Origin: Pararoseomonas sp. SCSIO 73927
GTDB taxonomy: Bacteria > Pseudomonadota > Alphaproteobacteria > Acetobacterales > Acetobacteraceae
Length of the DNA: 64,000 nucleotides
Reading direction: 5' to 3'
Assembly (NCBI RefSeq): GCF_037040815.1
Contig: NZ_CP146232.1
Coordinates: 620,001-684,000, forward strand
A model generated the notes under the pieces. That model made no database searches, was not told where the DNA came from, and saw only the letters and a list, made by a program, of their open reading frames with translations. Positions 16,408 through 25,706 of the stretch are shown here, one piece after another. The translations under genes were made by a program, and so were the position numbers. Position 1 is the first letter of the stretch. Each line of letters opens with the position of its first letter.

Positions 16408-17435
16408 TGCCGGCCCGGTTCCCTGGGGCCCGCTTCCGGGCGCTGGCGGCCACCGCCGCCAGCATCCCCATCACCCTCCTCGGCCTCGCCGTCGTCACCT
16501 TCTTCATCGGCCGCGTGGTGCCGATCGACCCGGTGCTGGCCGTGGTGGGGGACCGCGCGCCCGCCGATGTTGTGGCGCGGGCGCGGGTGGAGCTGGGCCT
16601 CGACCAGCCCCTCCCCGCCCAGTTCTGGCGCTACCTGACGGATATTCTCTCCGGCAATCTCGGCCGCTCCGTGATGACCTCCAACACGGTGTGGGAGGAC
16701 ATCGCCCGCTACTTCCCCGCCACCTTCGAGCTGGCGACGCTCGCCATCCTCATCGCCGCCGTGCTGGGCATCGGCCTCGGCGTCCTCGCCGCCACCCGCC
16801 AGGGCTCCTGGGTGGACCAGGCCGTGCGCGTCTTCTGCCTCGCCGGACATTCCGTGCCGGTCTTCGTCCTCGCCCTCCTCTCCCTCCTCGTCTTCTACGC
16901 CTGGCTGGGCTGGCTGCCCGGCCCCGGGCGCCAGGGCATCGTCTTCCAGGACATGGTGGAGCCGGTCACGGGCATCCTGACGCTGGACACGATCCTGGCC
17001 GGCGACTGGCCGGCCTTCCGGGACGCGCTCCTGCACCTGATCCAGCCCGCCGGCATCCTCGCCTTCTTCTCGCTGGCCTACATCGCCCGCATGACCCGCG
17101 CCTTCATGCTGGCGGAGCTGCGGAGCGAGTACGTCACCACCGCCCGCGCCAAGGGCCTCTCCCCCATGCGGATCGTCTGGCGCCACGCCTTCCGCAACAC
17201 CGCCGTGCCGCTGGTGACGGTGATCTTCCTCACCTATGCCGGGCTGCTGGAGGGCGCGGTGCTGACGGAGACGATCTTCGGCTGGCCGGGCCTCGGCCAG
17301 TACCTCACTGTCTCCCTCCTGAACGCGGACATGAACGCGGTGCTCGGCGCCACGCTCGTCGTCGGATTGATCTACGTGGTGCTGAACCTGCTCGCCGACC
17401 TGCTCTACCGCCTGATGGACCCGCGCACGCGATGA
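16407..17435 (+). CDS. ABC transporter permease, DppB type
   Basis: The 342-residue membrane protein has the DppB layout. A first helix (ITLLGLAVVTFFIGRVVPID) precedes a periplasmic loop with ARVELGLDQPLPAQFWRYL and GNLGRSV, and five further helices follow. The EAA-type coupling loop is VTTARAKGLSPMRIVWRHAF. It would form one half of the inner-membrane channel with the next permease. The gene starts inside the stop of the binding-protein gene (ATGA) and ends in the same way, so translation is coupled throughout. Confidence 0.92.
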   Translation: MPARFPGARFRALAATAASIPITLLGLAVVTFFIGRVVPIDPVLAVVGDRAPADVVARARVELGLDQPLPAQFWRYLTDILSGNLGRSVMTSNTVWEDIARYFPATFELATLAILIAAVLGIGLGVLAATRQGSWVDQAVRVFCLAGHSVPVFVLALLSLLVFYAWLGWLPGPGRQGIVFQDMVEPVTGILTLDTILAGDWPAFRDALLHLIQPAGILAFFSLAYIARMTRAFMLAELRSEYVTTARAKGLSPMRIVWRHAFRNTAVPLVTVIFLTYAGLLEGAVLTETIFGWPGLGQYLTVSLLNADMNAVLGATLVVGLIYVVLNLLADLLYRLMDPRTR

Positions 17436-18463
17436 GCGGCCCCACCCCCGGCAGCCCCCCCGGTAGCCTCATGGCCGATGCCGCCACCGCCACGGCCGCC
17501 GTGGAGCCCGTGCCGGACACGGCGCCCGAGGCCGCTCTCGCGCCCCCGCTGCCCCAGCCCGGCGCCGCCCCATCCCGCCGCGACTGGCTGCTGACGGACG
17601 CCCCGGCATCCCGCAGCCAGGCCGCCTGGGGCCGCCGCTACCAGGCCTGGCTCGCTTTCCGCCGGAACCCGCTGGCGATGGTGGGGCTGGTGGTGATCCT
17701 CGCCCTGCTGCTGCTCTCCCTGCTGGCGCCGCTGCTGGCCACCCACGATCCGGGCGCGCAGGAGCTCGGCAATCGCCTCGCCGCCCCCTCCGGCGCCCAC
17801 TGGCTCGGCACGGACGAGCTGGGGCGCGACATCTGGTCCCGCCTCCTCTACGGCGGCCGCATCACGCTCGGCATGGTCGTCGCCGTCGTCCTGCTGGTAG
17901 CACCGCTGGGGCTGCTGGTCGGCTGCGTGGCCGGCTATGCGGGCGGCATCTGGGACCGGCTGCTGATGCGGGTCACGGACGTCTTCCTCGCCTTCCCCCG
18001 CCTCATCCTGGCGCTCGCCTTCGTAGCCGCCATGAAGCCGGGGGTGGAGAGCGCGGTGATCGCCATCGCCCTCACGGCCTGGCCGCCCTACGCCCGACTG
18101 GCACGGGCGGAAACCCTGACCATCCGCCGCACGGACTACGTGGCCGCCGCGCGGATGACCGGCGCCTCCCCCGCCCGCGTCGTGCTGCGCCACGTCATGC
18201 CGATGTGCACGCCCTCCCTCGTCGTGCGCGTCACGCTGGACATGTCCTCCATCATCCTCACCGCCGCCGGCCTCGGCTTCCTCGGCCTTGGCGCCCAGCC
18301 GCCGCTGCCGGAATGGGGCACGATGATCGCCACCGCCCGCCGCTTCATCCTGGAGCAGTGGTGGGTCGCCCTCATGCCCGGCATCGCTATCTTCTCCGCC
18401 TCCCTCGCCTTCAACCTGCTGGGCGATGGCCTGCGCGATGTGCTGGACCCGAAGCAGCGATGA
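17432..18463 (+). CDS. ABC transporter permease, DppC type
   Basis: The 343-residue protein carries a long proline/alanine-rich cytoplasmic N-terminus (about 65 residues) before the usual DppC beginning AFRRNPLAMVGLVVILALLL. Family marks are HWLGTDELGRDIWSRLLYGG and the coupling loop VAAARMTGASPARVVLRHVM. Six membrane segments fit. It pairs with the DppB-type permease. The N-terminal extension is longer than usual; a second ATG after GSPPGSL would shorten it by 13 residues. Both ends overlap neighbours by ATGA. Confidence 0.92.
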   Translation: MSGPTPGSPPGSLMADAATATAAVEPVPDTAPEAALAPPLPQPGAAPSRRDWLLTDAPASRSQAAWGRRYQAWLAFRRNPLAMVGLVVILALLLLSLLAPLLATHDPGAQELGNRLAAPSGAHWLGTDELGRDIWSRLLYGGRITLGMVVAVVLLVAPLGLLVGCVAGYAGGIWDRLLMRVTDVFLAFPRLILALAFVAAMKPGVESAVIAIALTAWPPYARLARAETLTIRRTDYVAAARMTGASPARVVLRHVMPMCTPSLVVRVTLDMSSIILTAAGLGFLGLGAQPPLPEWGTMIATARRFILEQWWVALMPGIAIFSASLAFNLLGDGLRDVLDPKQR

Positions 18464-19323
18464 CCCCTCCCTCCCTGCAGGACGAGCCCTTGGTGGCGGT
18501 GCGGAACCTCCACGTCGATTTCCCCTCCGCCACCGGGGTCACCCACGCCGTGCGCGGCGTCTCCTTCGCCATCGGGCGGGAGAAGCTGGGCATCGTGGGG
18601 GAGAGCGGGTCCGGCAAGTCCGTCACCGGCCGCGCCCTGATGCGCCTGCTGCCCGGCAGCGCGAAGGTCCGGGCGGATGTGCTGCGCTTCGGCACCACGG
18701 ACATCCTGCACGCCGGGGAGCGCGAGATGCGCGGCCTGCGCGGCGGCCGCATCGGCCTGATCCTGCAGGACCCGAAATACAGCCTGAACCCCGTGATGAC
18801 GGCCGGCGCCCAGATCGCGGAGGCGCTCCGCGCCCACAAGCGCCTGGGCCGGCGGGAGGCGCGGGACGCCGCCCTGGCCCTGCTGGAATCCGTCCGCATC
18901 CGCGACCCCGGCCGCGTCCACGACGCCTACCCGCACGAGCTCTCCGGCGGCATGGGCCAGCGGGTGATGATCGCCATGATGCTGGCCCCCGACCCGGAGC
19001 TGCTGATCGCGGACGAGCCCACCTCCGCCCTCGACGCCAGCGTGCAGGCCGAGATCCTCTCCCTCATCGAGGAGCAGGTGGACCGCCGCGGCATGGCGCT
19101 GATGCTCATCAGCCACGACCTCCCCCTCGTCGCCCGCTTCTGCGACCGGGTGGCGGTGATGTATGCCGGCCAGGTGATGGAGGAGCTGCCCGCCGCCGAG
19201 CTCCACCATGCCCGCCACGGCTACACGCGCGGCCTGCTGGAATGCCTCCCCAGCCTCTCGGAGCGGCGGGACCGCCTGCCCACCCTGAAGCGCGACCCCG
19301 CCTGGCTGGCCCCCCGCGCATGA
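18460..19323 (+). CDS. ABC transporter ATPase, DppD type
   Basis: The 287-residue nucleotide-binding subunit has Walker [10 protein letters not shown], the Q-loop in [12 protein letters not shown], the signature LSGGMGQR, Walker [15 protein letters not shown] and the switch histidine in [11 protein letters not shown]. The C-terminal oligopeptide-transporter extension is short and contains the usual [15 protein letters not shown]. It pairs with the next ATPase to drive uptake. It overlaps both neighbouring genes by ATGA. Confidence 0.93.
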   Translation: MTPPSLQDEPLVAVRNLHVDFPSATGVTHAVRGVSFAIGREKLGIVGESGSGKSVTGRALMRLLPGSAKVRADVLRFGTTDILHAGEREMRGLRGGRIGLILQDPKYSLNPVMTAGAQIAEALRAHKRLGRREARDAALALLESVRIRDPGRVHDAYPHELSGGMGQRVMIAMMLAPDPELLIADEPTSALDASVQAEILSLIEEQVDRRGMALMLISHDLPLVARFCDRVAVMYAGQVMEELPAAELHHARHGYTRGLLECLPSLSERRDRLPTLKRDPAWLAPRA

Positions 19324-20063
19324 TCGACGTCGCGAACCTCGATATCCGCTTCGGCGCCAACCACGCGGTGCGCGGCGCCACCTTCCGCGTGGAGCCCGGC
19401 GAAACCTTCGGGCTGGTGGGGGAGAGCGGCAGCGGCAAGTCCACCGTGCTCCGCGCCATCGCCGGCCTCATCACGGACTGGACCGGCCGCATCGCCGTGG
19501 ACGGGAAGCCGCTCGGCCGCAGGCGCGACCGCGCCTTCTTCCGCACGGTCCAGATGGTGTTCCAGGACCCCTACGGATCGCTGCACCCCCGCCAGACCGT
19601 GGACCGCATCCTCTCGGAGCCGCTGGAGGTCCACGGGGTGCGCGACGCCGATGCCCGCATCGCCCGCGCGCTGGAGGAGGTGGCCCTGCCCCGCGCCGCC
19701 CGCTTCCGCTACCCCCACCAGCTCTCCGGCGGCCAGCGCCAGCGCGTGGCCATCGCCCGCGCCCTGGTTGCGGACCCGCGCGTGCTGCTGCTGGACGAGC
19801 CGACCAGCGCGCTCGACGTCTCCGTCCAGGCCGAGGTGCTGAACCTCCTGGCCGACCTCCGCGCCGCCCGCGGCCTCACCTGCATCCTCGTCTCCCACAA
19901 CCTCGCTGTCGTCGCCCATCTCTGCGGCAGGCTGGCCGTGATGCAGGGCGGCCGGATCGTGGAGGAGCTGGACGAGGCCGCGCTCCGTGCCGGCCGGGCG
20001 GTGCACCCGCACACCCAGGACCTGATCCGCCTCTCCCGGGTGGTGGAGGAGCCGGCAGGCTAA
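19320..20063 (+). CDS. ABC transporter ATPase, DppF type
   Basis: The 247-residue ATPase closes the operon. Motifs are Walker [10 protein letters not shown], the Q-loop in VFQDPYGSLHPRQTV, the signature LSGGQRQR, Walker [14 protein letters not shown] and the switch histidine in LVSHNLAVV. It is shorter than typical DppF proteins because the C-terminal zinc/oligopeptide extension is mostly missing; it ends soon after VHPHTQDLIRLSR. About 100 bp of AT-richer DNA follow before the metalloprotease gene. Confidence 0.92.
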   Translation: MIDVANLDIRFGANHAVRGATFRVEPGETFGLVGESGSGKSTVLRAIAGLITDWTGRIAVDGKPLGRRRDRAFFRTVQMVFQDPYGSLHPRQTVDRILSEPLEVHGVRDADARIARALEEVALPRAARFRYPHQLSGGQRQRVAIARALVADPRVLLLDEPTSALDVSVQAEVLNLLADLRAARGLTCILVSHNLAVVAHLCGRLAVMQGGRIVEELDEAALRAGRAVHPHTQDLIRLSRVVEEPAG

Positions 20064-20169
20064 ATTTTTTGACGCCCGCTAAAAAAGAGAATGACCTGGG
20101 TAACGTTTTAGTGATATTCTGACTTCGCAAAGCCCCGGACCAACCAGCACCGGGCCAGGAAACGATCAG

Positions 20170-22263
20170 TTGCAGCCTTTTAGCCTCGGGCATCCCGGAT
20201 CGCACGACGGTGGTGCCACCCCCGCTCCCCACGGCCCCACCCCACCCTCCGGCCCTCCGGAGCCGGACGTCTTCTACGACCTGAACGGGGCGGCGGCGCC
20301 GGAGGTCACGGAGGATTACTCGGCCTACGACGGCAAGTGGGGCAGCTCCCGCAGCTTCGGCACCGCCGGGGGCGTGGTGACCTGGAGCATCGCCGGGGCG
20401 GGCCTCTACAACGCCGCCGGCTCCGGATTCTTCTACGGCTCCACCGTCTCGTTCTCCAGCTTCCTCTCCTTCGACTACGGCGCCGTTCTCGCGCAGGCCT
20501 TCGCCTCCTGGGCGTCGGTGGCGAACATCACCTTCGTCCAGGTCGCCGATGGGGGCGCCAACATCGGCGCCGGGCTCTCCGCCAACATCCGGATCGCCGC
20601 CGGCTACAAGGATGGCCGCCCGTTCTTCGGCGGCAGCGTGCTGGCATCCGCCTACCTGCCAACCTACTACACCAACCCCGCCAACGTGGCCTACTCGGGC
20701 GACATCGTCTTCGACAGCGGTGAGGGCGGGTTCTGGAACCCCAGCAGCTTCCTCGCCGTCGCCACGCACGAGATCGGGCACGCGCTGGGGCTGGGCCACT
20801 CCTCCGACGCCCGCTCCCTCATGTACCCCTACTTCAACCCCACCATCGCCACCCCCCAGTCCGACGATATCGCGGGCATCCGCTTCATCTACGGCCGGGC
20901 GGACAGCCCGCCGGGCTCGGTCTCCATCGGGAACGTCACCCTGGTGGAGGGCGGCACCTTCGCGACCTTCACGGTCACCCGCACCGGCGGAACCTCCGCC
21001 TTCTCCGTGAACTATGCCACCGCGAACGACAGCGCCCGGGCCGGCACGGACTACCTCGCGACCTCCGGCACGCTCTTCTTCGAGAGCGGCGCCACCTCGA
21101 AGACGATCTCCGTCGCCATCCTCGCCGATACCTTCCACGAGCCGCGCGAGACCTTCAACGTCGTCCTCTCGGGCGCCACGAACAGCGCCGGCATCGCCAA
21201 TGCCGTGGGCGTCGGCACCATCCTGGACAACGACGTCCCTTTCCGCTCCCCGGGCTTCGCCCTGGCCAGCTTCGCGCCGAACGCGGGCGGCTGGACGGAT
21301 AACGACACCCTCCCGCGCCACCTCGCGGACGTGAACGGCGACGGCGCGGCCGACATCGTCGGCTTCGGCTTCGACGGCGTCCTCGTCTCCCTCGCCAACG
21401 GCCGCGGCGGCTTCGACAATCCCACCTTCGAGCTGGCCGCCTTCGGCGCCAACAGGGGCGGCTGGGTCAGCGACGACACCCTCCCCCGCGAACTCGCCGA
21501 CGTGAACGGCGATGGCAGGGCCGACATCGTCGGCTTCGGCTTCGACGGCGTCCTCGTCTCCCTCGCCAACGGCCGCGGCGGCTTCGACAACCCCCTGTTC
21601 GGGCTGGCCGATTTCGGCGCCAACAAGGGCGGCTGGGTCAGCAACGATATCCTCCCCCGCCACCTCGCCGACGTGAACGGCGACGGCATGGCCGACATCG
21701 TCGGCTTCGGCTTCGACGGCGTTCTCGTCTCCCTCGCCACCGGTGGCGGCGGCTTCGCCAGCCCGACCTTCGAGCTGGCCGCCTTCGGCGCCAACAGGGG
21801 CGGCTGGGTCAGCAACGACATCCTCCCCCGCCACCTCGCCGACGTGAACGGCGACGGCAGGGCCGACATCGTCGGCTTCGGCTTCGACGGCGTCCTCGTC
21901 TCCCTCGCCAATGGCCGCGGCGGCTTCGACAACCCCACCTTCGAGATGGCCGCCTTCGGCGCCAACAGCGGCGGCTGGGTCAGCAACGACGTCGTCCCGC
22001 GCCACCTCGCCGACGTGAACGGCGACGGCATGGCCGACATCGTCGGCTTCGGCTTCGCCGGCGCCCACGCCTCCCTCGCCACGGGTGGCGGCCATTTCGC
22101 GCCGATGACGCAGCTCATCGCCGACTTCGCCCCCTTGGCCGGCGGCTGGGCCAGCAACGCCAGCGTCCCGCGCGAACTGGCGGACGTGAACGCCGACGGC
22201 CAGGACGACATCGTCGGCTTCGGCTTCGCGGGCGTCTACACCGCCCTCTCCAACTACATCTAA
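20170..22263 (+). CDS. Matrixin-type metalloprotease with Calx-beta domain and six FG-GAP/VCBS-like repeats
   Basis: The 697-residue protein starts at a TTG (20170) with AGGAAA about 10 bases upstream; no in-frame ATG fits better. Residues about 30-245 form an M10 peptidase with the zinc motif HEIGHALGLGH and a Met-turn (SLMYPYF). Residues about 255-355 are a Calx-beta domain (SVSIGNVTLVEGGTFATFTV). The rest is six repeats of 57 residues, each with a calcium-loop-like DVNGDG(x)ADIVGFGF. There is no Sec signal, so export by a type I or other leaderless route is likely, but no secretion genes are adjacent. The 106 bp upstream are AT-rich (runs of T and A) and probably hold its promoter. It is likely a secreted, calcium-dependent protease. 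Confidence 0.85.
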   Translation: MQPFSLGHPGSHDGGATPAPHGPTPPSGPPEPDVFYDLNGAAAPEVTEDYSAYDGKWGSSRSFGTAGGVVTWSIAGAGLYNAAGSGFFYGSTVSFSSFLSFDYGAVLAQAFASWASVANITFVQVADGGANIGAGLSANIRIAAGYKDGRPFFGGSVLASAYLPTYYTNPANVAYSGDIVFDSGEGGFWNPSSFLAVATHEIGHALGLGHSSDARSLMYPYFNPTIATPQSDDIAGIRFIYGRADSPPGSVSIGNVTLVEGGTFATFTVTRTGGTSAFSVNYATANDSARAGTDYLATSGTLFFESGATSKTISVAILADTFHEPRETFNVVLSGATNSAGIANAVGVGTILDNDVPFRSPGFALASFAPNAGGWTDNDTLPRHLADVNGDGAADIVGFGFDGVLVSLANGRGGFDNPTFELAAFGANRGGWVSDDTLPRELADVNGDGRADIVGFGFDGVLVSLANGRGGFDNPLFGLADFGANKGGWVSNDILPRHLADVNGDGMADIVGFGFDGVLVSLATGGGGFASPTFELAAFGANRGGWVSNDILPRHLADVNGDGRADIVGFGFDGVLVSLANGRGGFDNPTFEMAAFGANSGGWVSNDVVPRHLADVNGDGMADIVGFGFAGAHASLATGGGHFAPMTQLIADFAPLAGGWASNASVPRELADVNADGQDDIVGFGFAGVYTALSNYI
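21256..22263 (+). repeat. Six tandem 171-bp coding repeats
   Basis: Units begin at 21256, 21427, 21598, 21769, 21940 and 22111, exactly 171 bp (57 codons) apart. Units 2 to 4 are almost identical at DNA level over long runs; the first and last are more diverged, and the last is incomplete. The in-frame period and near identity mean the repeat number can change by recombination without a frameshift. Confidence 0.92.
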
Positions 22264-22265
22264 GG

Positions 22266-22841
22266 CTACATCTGATCCGGCGCGGCGCCGCCCAGGCGCC
22301 GCACCACCCGCGCCGGGTTCCCCACGGCCAGCACGCCCGCCGGCAGGTCGCGGTTCACCACCGCGCCCGCCCCCACCACCGTGTCGTCCCCGATCGTCAC
22401 CCCTGGCAGCACGATGCAGCCGCCGCCCAGCCACACGTTCCGCCCGATCGTCACGGGATGCGCGCTCTCGATCCCCGCCGCGCGCGGCCCCGGCTCCAGC
22501 GGATGGGTCGCCGTGTAGATCTGGACGGAGGGCGCCACCTGGCACCCGTCCCCCAGCGTGATCGGCGCGCAATCCAGGAACACGCAGTTGAAGTTCACGT
22601 AGGCATCCGCGCCGATACGGATGTTGCCCCCGTAGTCGCAGCGGAAGCCCGGCATCACCATCGTCTTCGCGCCGATGCCGCCCAGCAGCTCCTCCAGCAC
22701 GGCCCGCCGCGCCGCCTCGTCCTCGGGCGGCAGCGCGTCCATCCGCAGCACCAGCGCCCGCGCCCGGTAGCGCGCCGCCAGGAGGTCCGGGTCCATCCCG
22801 TTATAGGGCAGCCCGGCCAGCATCTTCTCGCGTTCGGTCAT
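22266..22841 (-). CDS. Maltose/galactoside O-acetyltransferase-type enzyme (LbH fold)
   Basis: The 191-residue enzyme belongs to the LacA/Maa/NodL group of acetyl-CoA sugar acetyltransferases. It has the N-terminal helical cap (TEREKMLAGLPYNGMDPDL) and the left-handed beta-helix with the GGNIRIGADAYVNFNCVFLD turns. The active-site histidine is in YTATHPLEPGPR, and the loop VWLGGGCIVLPGVTIGDDTV is typical. I chose the ATG at 22841 (MTEREKML), the standard family start, over the one seven codons upstream. It would acetylate the 6-OH of a sugar, possibly within the nearby envelope glycan genes. It converges on the metalloprotease gene. Confidence 0.88.
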   Translation of the reverse strand: MTEREKMLAGLPYNGMDPDLLAARYRARALVLRMDALPPEDEAARRAVLEELLGGIGAKTMVMPGFRCDYGGNIRIGADAYVNFNCVFLDCAPITLGDGCQVAPSVQIYTATHPLEPGPRAAGIESAHPVTIGRNVWLGGGCIVLPGVTIGDDTVVGAGAVVNRDLPAGVLAVGNPARVVRRLGGAAPDQM

Positions 22842-22934
22842 GCCCCAGCATGGCCCGTCCACCCGCTGCGGGCCACCCCGCCACCGCCGCGCGGCACGTC
22901 ACGGAAAGCGGCGGGGCGGCCGACGCGCCGCCTC

Positions 22935-23906
22935 TCAGTCCGCCACCGCCCGGCTCCCCTCCTTCCCGTCGGCCGGGCAGTCCTCCACCACCTCACGCGC
23001 CAGGGTCAGCAGCAGGCGGCGCAGCCAGGCATGGCCCTGATCCGCCTCGAAGCGCCGGTGGAAGATCATGGAAAGGCGGGTGTGCTGGGTCGCCGTCGCC
23101 GCCGCCTCCGGCAGGGGCAGCAGCGCCAGCCCGTGCGCGGCGGAGAGCTGCCGCGCGAGGCGGGAGGAGAGCGTCATCACCATGTCCGTCCCCAGCAGCA
23201 CGCTCGGCACGGCGGAGAGGTGCGCCACCACCGCCCCCAGCCGCCGGGCGTGGCCGAGATCCTTGAGGATCCGGTCCATCGCCCCGTCCCGCGACCCGTT
23301 GGGCGAGTGCAGCAGGTGCGGGAAGGCGGTGTAGCGCTCCAGGCTCAGCGGCCCCTCCAGCAGCGGGTGACCGGGCCGGACAAGGATCATGAAGGCCTCC
23401 GGCAGCAGCCGCAGCCGGGTGTAGAGGGCGGTGGGCTCGGCCAGCATGGCGATCGCCAACTGCGCCTCGTCCCCCTCCAGCAGCGCGCCGGCATTGGTGC
23501 GGTCCGCGTGGCGGATGGCCACCAGGATGCCCGGCGCCTCTCTCGCCAGCCGTTCGAAGAGCGGGGGGGCCAGGATCGCCTCCGCGTACTCCGAGAAGGC
23601 AAGGGTGAAGACCCGGTCGCTCGTCGCCGGGTCGAAGGGCGCGGTGGCGGCCAGCGTTTCCTGCAGCCGGTCCAGCACCTCCGCCACGGGCTGCATCAGC
23701 GCGAGCGCGAGGCTGGTCGGCTCCACCCCCTGCGGCGCCCGCAGGAACAGCTCGTCCCCCAGCGCTCCGCGCAGCCGATTCAGCGCGTTGGAAACGGCGG
23801 GCTGGGAGAGGTTCAGCCGCGAGGCGGCGCGCGTCACGTGCCGCTCCCGCGCCACCGCGTCGAAGACGCGCAGCAGGTTGAGGTCGAGCTGCGACAGGTC
23901 CTTCAT
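22935..23906 (-). CDS. LysR-family regulator coupled to the OpgH-like gene
   Basis: The 323-residue protein resembles the NodD/NahR/SyrM branch. The helix-turn-helix lies in LDLNLLRVFDAVARERHVTR and RLNLSQPAVSNALNRLRGAL. The binding domain begins at DRVFTLAFSEYAEAILAPPL. Its ATG (23906) overlaps the TGA of the upstream glucosyltransferase gene (ATGA), so both are translated from one message. LysR genes are more often divergent from their targets, so this co-directional coupling is notable. The inducer is unknown. Confidence 0.9.
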   Translation of the reverse strand: MKDLSQLDLNLLRVFDAVARERHVTRAASRLNLSQPAVSNALNRLRGALGDELFLRAPQGVEPTSLALALMQPVAEVLDRLQETLAATAPFDPATSDRVFTLAFSEYAEAILAPPLFERLAREAPGILVAIRHADRTNAGALLEGDEAQLAIAMLAEPTALYTRLRLLPEAFMILVRPGHPLLEGPLSLERYTAFPHLLHSPNGSRDGAMDRILKDLGHARRLGAVVAHLSAVPSVLLGTDMVMTLSSRLARQLSAAHGLALLPLPEAAATATQHTRLSMIFHRRFEADQGHAWLRRLLLTLAREVVEDCPADGKEGSRAVAD

Positions 23907-25639
23907 GCCAGGCGATCCCCCTGGGGCGCATCCATGGCGCGGGCGGGCCCGGACGCCAAGGCCGCCAGCTCCTCCGGCGTCGCCGCGATCCGGTGGCGCA
24001 TCAGCCATGCCGAGAGCCCCGGCGAGGCTGTGAGCACGCAGACCGGCACCGCGAGCACCAGCCCCGCCAGGAAGGGCAGCGCGAGGAGAGGCGCCGTCCC
24101 GGATACCCCCGCCAGCACCGCCGCGCACCCCACCCCGACCAGCGTGTGCGGCCACAGCAGCCGCGCCGCATCGGCCCAGGCCACGCCACGGTCCGCCCGG
24201 TTCTGCGGCGCCCAGCCGCCCCGTGCGCCGAGGGCCAGCCGGCCAAGGGCAAGGCTCTTGTTGAGGAGGCTCACCGGCTCGACCAGCAGGGAGAAGAGGA
24301 TCTCCGCCCCCGCCCCGCGCAGCACTGCACCCCGCCCGCCATAGGGCGCGGCGCGCTCCCCCCGGACCAGCAGCTCCGCGTAGCCCAGCAGCTTCGGCGC
24401 GGCATTCGCGGCCCAGGTCAGCCCCAGCAGCGCTGCCAGCGCCCCCACGGGCGTGCCCGCCCCTCCCCCCGTCGCGGCATTGCCCACCGCCGCCAGCAGC
24501 ATCCCCAGCCAGAGCGGCGCGCAGAGGAAGAGCAGCATCGCCTGCGCCAGCTGCCACCGCCCCATGAGGGTCAGACCCGGTCGGAGAATGAGGTGCCGAT
24601 ACTGCATGTTCCCCGCCCCCCAGCGCACATCCCGCGCCAGGAACTCCGGCAGGGCGGGCGGATTGCCCTCCAGGCTGCCCTCCTCCGCGGGCAGGCAGCG
24701 CACTCGCCAGCCGGCAGCGTGCAGCCGCACCGCTTCCACCTGGTCGTGGGAAAGGATCGCGGAGCCGTCCGGCAGCGGCTCCAGCCGTGCGTGCTCCCGG
24801 AAGGGCGCGATGCGGAGGATGGCGTTGTGGCCCCAGTAGGGCCCGTCATCCAGCTGCCACCACCCCTGCCCCGTGGCCCAGGCCCGCATCCCCGCCCGCA
24901 TCCCGAACTGGAACAGCCGCGCGAAGGCCCGCGCCGCCGGGCGCCCGGCAATGAGCTGCTGGATCAACGCCAACCGGGGATCGGCCTCCATCCCCCGCAC
25001 CAGCCGCAGCACGGCGCCCGCCGACATCTCGGAATCCGCATCCAGCATCAGGGCCAGCTCGTGCCCCTCCGCGTGGCGGTCCAGGAACTCCATCACGTTC
25101 CCCGCCTTGAAGCCGGCATTCCCCGCCCGGCGGCGGTAGCGCACGGGAAGCGGCGCCCCGGCCGCGACGGCCATGATCGCCGCCTCCTCCGCCGCCGCAT
25201 GGGCTGGGTCCTGCGTGTCGGAGAGGAACCACAGGGTGAAGCGCCCGCGTTCCCCCGCCGCCGCCAGCCCGTCCAGCAGCCGCGCCAGGGGCGGCAGCAC
25301 GGCCTCCATGGCCTCGTTCCGGATACAAACGGCAATGGCCGTCCGCAGCGGCGGCCCGGCGCGCGGCGCCACCACCTGCGGGACCAGGAAGGCAGGCGCG
25401 TCCTCCTCCCGCAGCAGCAGGAACAGGCCGGCAGCGGCGTTCGCGGTGCAGATCGCCGTCCAGGGCAGGGTTCCCAGGTAGAGAACCGCGATTGCCACCT
25501 CCCATCCCGTCCAGCCGCCGGGGGACAGCACCCGCCACAGCAGCGCCGCCAGAGGCAGCACGACGGAAAGGCAGAGGAGGAGAAAGAGCGCGCGGCGGAG
25601 CGCGGGGCGCTCCCGGGGCAGCGTCAGGGCCAAGGTCAC
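23903..25639 (-). CDS. Glucans biosynthesis glucosyltransferase, OpgH/MdoH-like
   Basis: The 578-residue inner-membrane glycosyltransferase is of the OpgH type. Two N-terminal membrane segments (LFLLLCLSVVLPLAALLWRV and the one after GWEVAIAVLYLG) lead to a GT2-type cytoplasmic domain. That domain has AIAVCIRNEA, the DxD-type LDADSEMSAG (Asp200/Asp202), a QQL-type segment (LALIQQLIAG) and RDVRW near GNMQYRHL. Several C-terminal membrane helices follow. OpgH makes the beta-glucan backbone of osmoregulated periplasmic glucans from UDP-glucose. It is shorter than E. coli MdoH (about 850 residues), and no opgG lies beside it. It is divergent from the acyl-CoA dehydrogenase at 25707. Confidence 0.85.
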   Translation of the reverse strand: MTLALTLPRERPALRRALFLLLCLSVVLPLAALLWRVLSPGGWTGWEVAIAVLYLGTLPWTAICTANAAAGLFLLLREEDAPAFLVPQVVAPRAGPPLRTAIAVCIRNEAMEAVLPPLARLLDGLAAAGERGRFTLWFLSDTQDPAHAAAEEAAIMAVAAGAPLPVRYRRRAGNAGFKAGNVMEFLDRHAEGHELALMLDADSEMSAGAVLRLVRGMEADPRLALIQQLIAGRPAARAFARLFQFGMRAGMRAWATGQGWWQLDDGPYWGHNAILRIAPFREHARLEPLPDGSAILSHDQVEAVRLHAAGWRVRCLPAEEGSLEGNPPALPEFLARDVRWGAGNMQYRHLILRPGLTLMGRWQLAQAMLLFLCAPLWLGMLLAAVGNAATGGGAGTPVGALAALLGLTWAANAAPKLLGYAELLVRGERAAPYGGRGAVLRGAGAEILFSLLVEPVSLLNKSLALGRLALGARGGWAPQNRADRGVAWADAARLLWPHTLVGVGCAAVLAGVSGTAPLLALPFLAGLVLAVPVCVLTASPGLSAWLMRHRIAATPEELAALASGPARAMDAPQGDRLA

Positions 25640-25706
25640 TCACGCAAATGGGATAGGGTCAGGGCCGCTTGCGCAACCCTAAACCGTACGCAACTTAGCA
25701 AACGTC

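Noticed and set aside
19876..22572. Long open frame of nearly 900 codons on the minus strand
   Set aside because: It mirrors the ABC ATPase and metalloprotease genes on the other strand. Long antisense frames are common at this G+C content, and its product is low-complexity without a domain.
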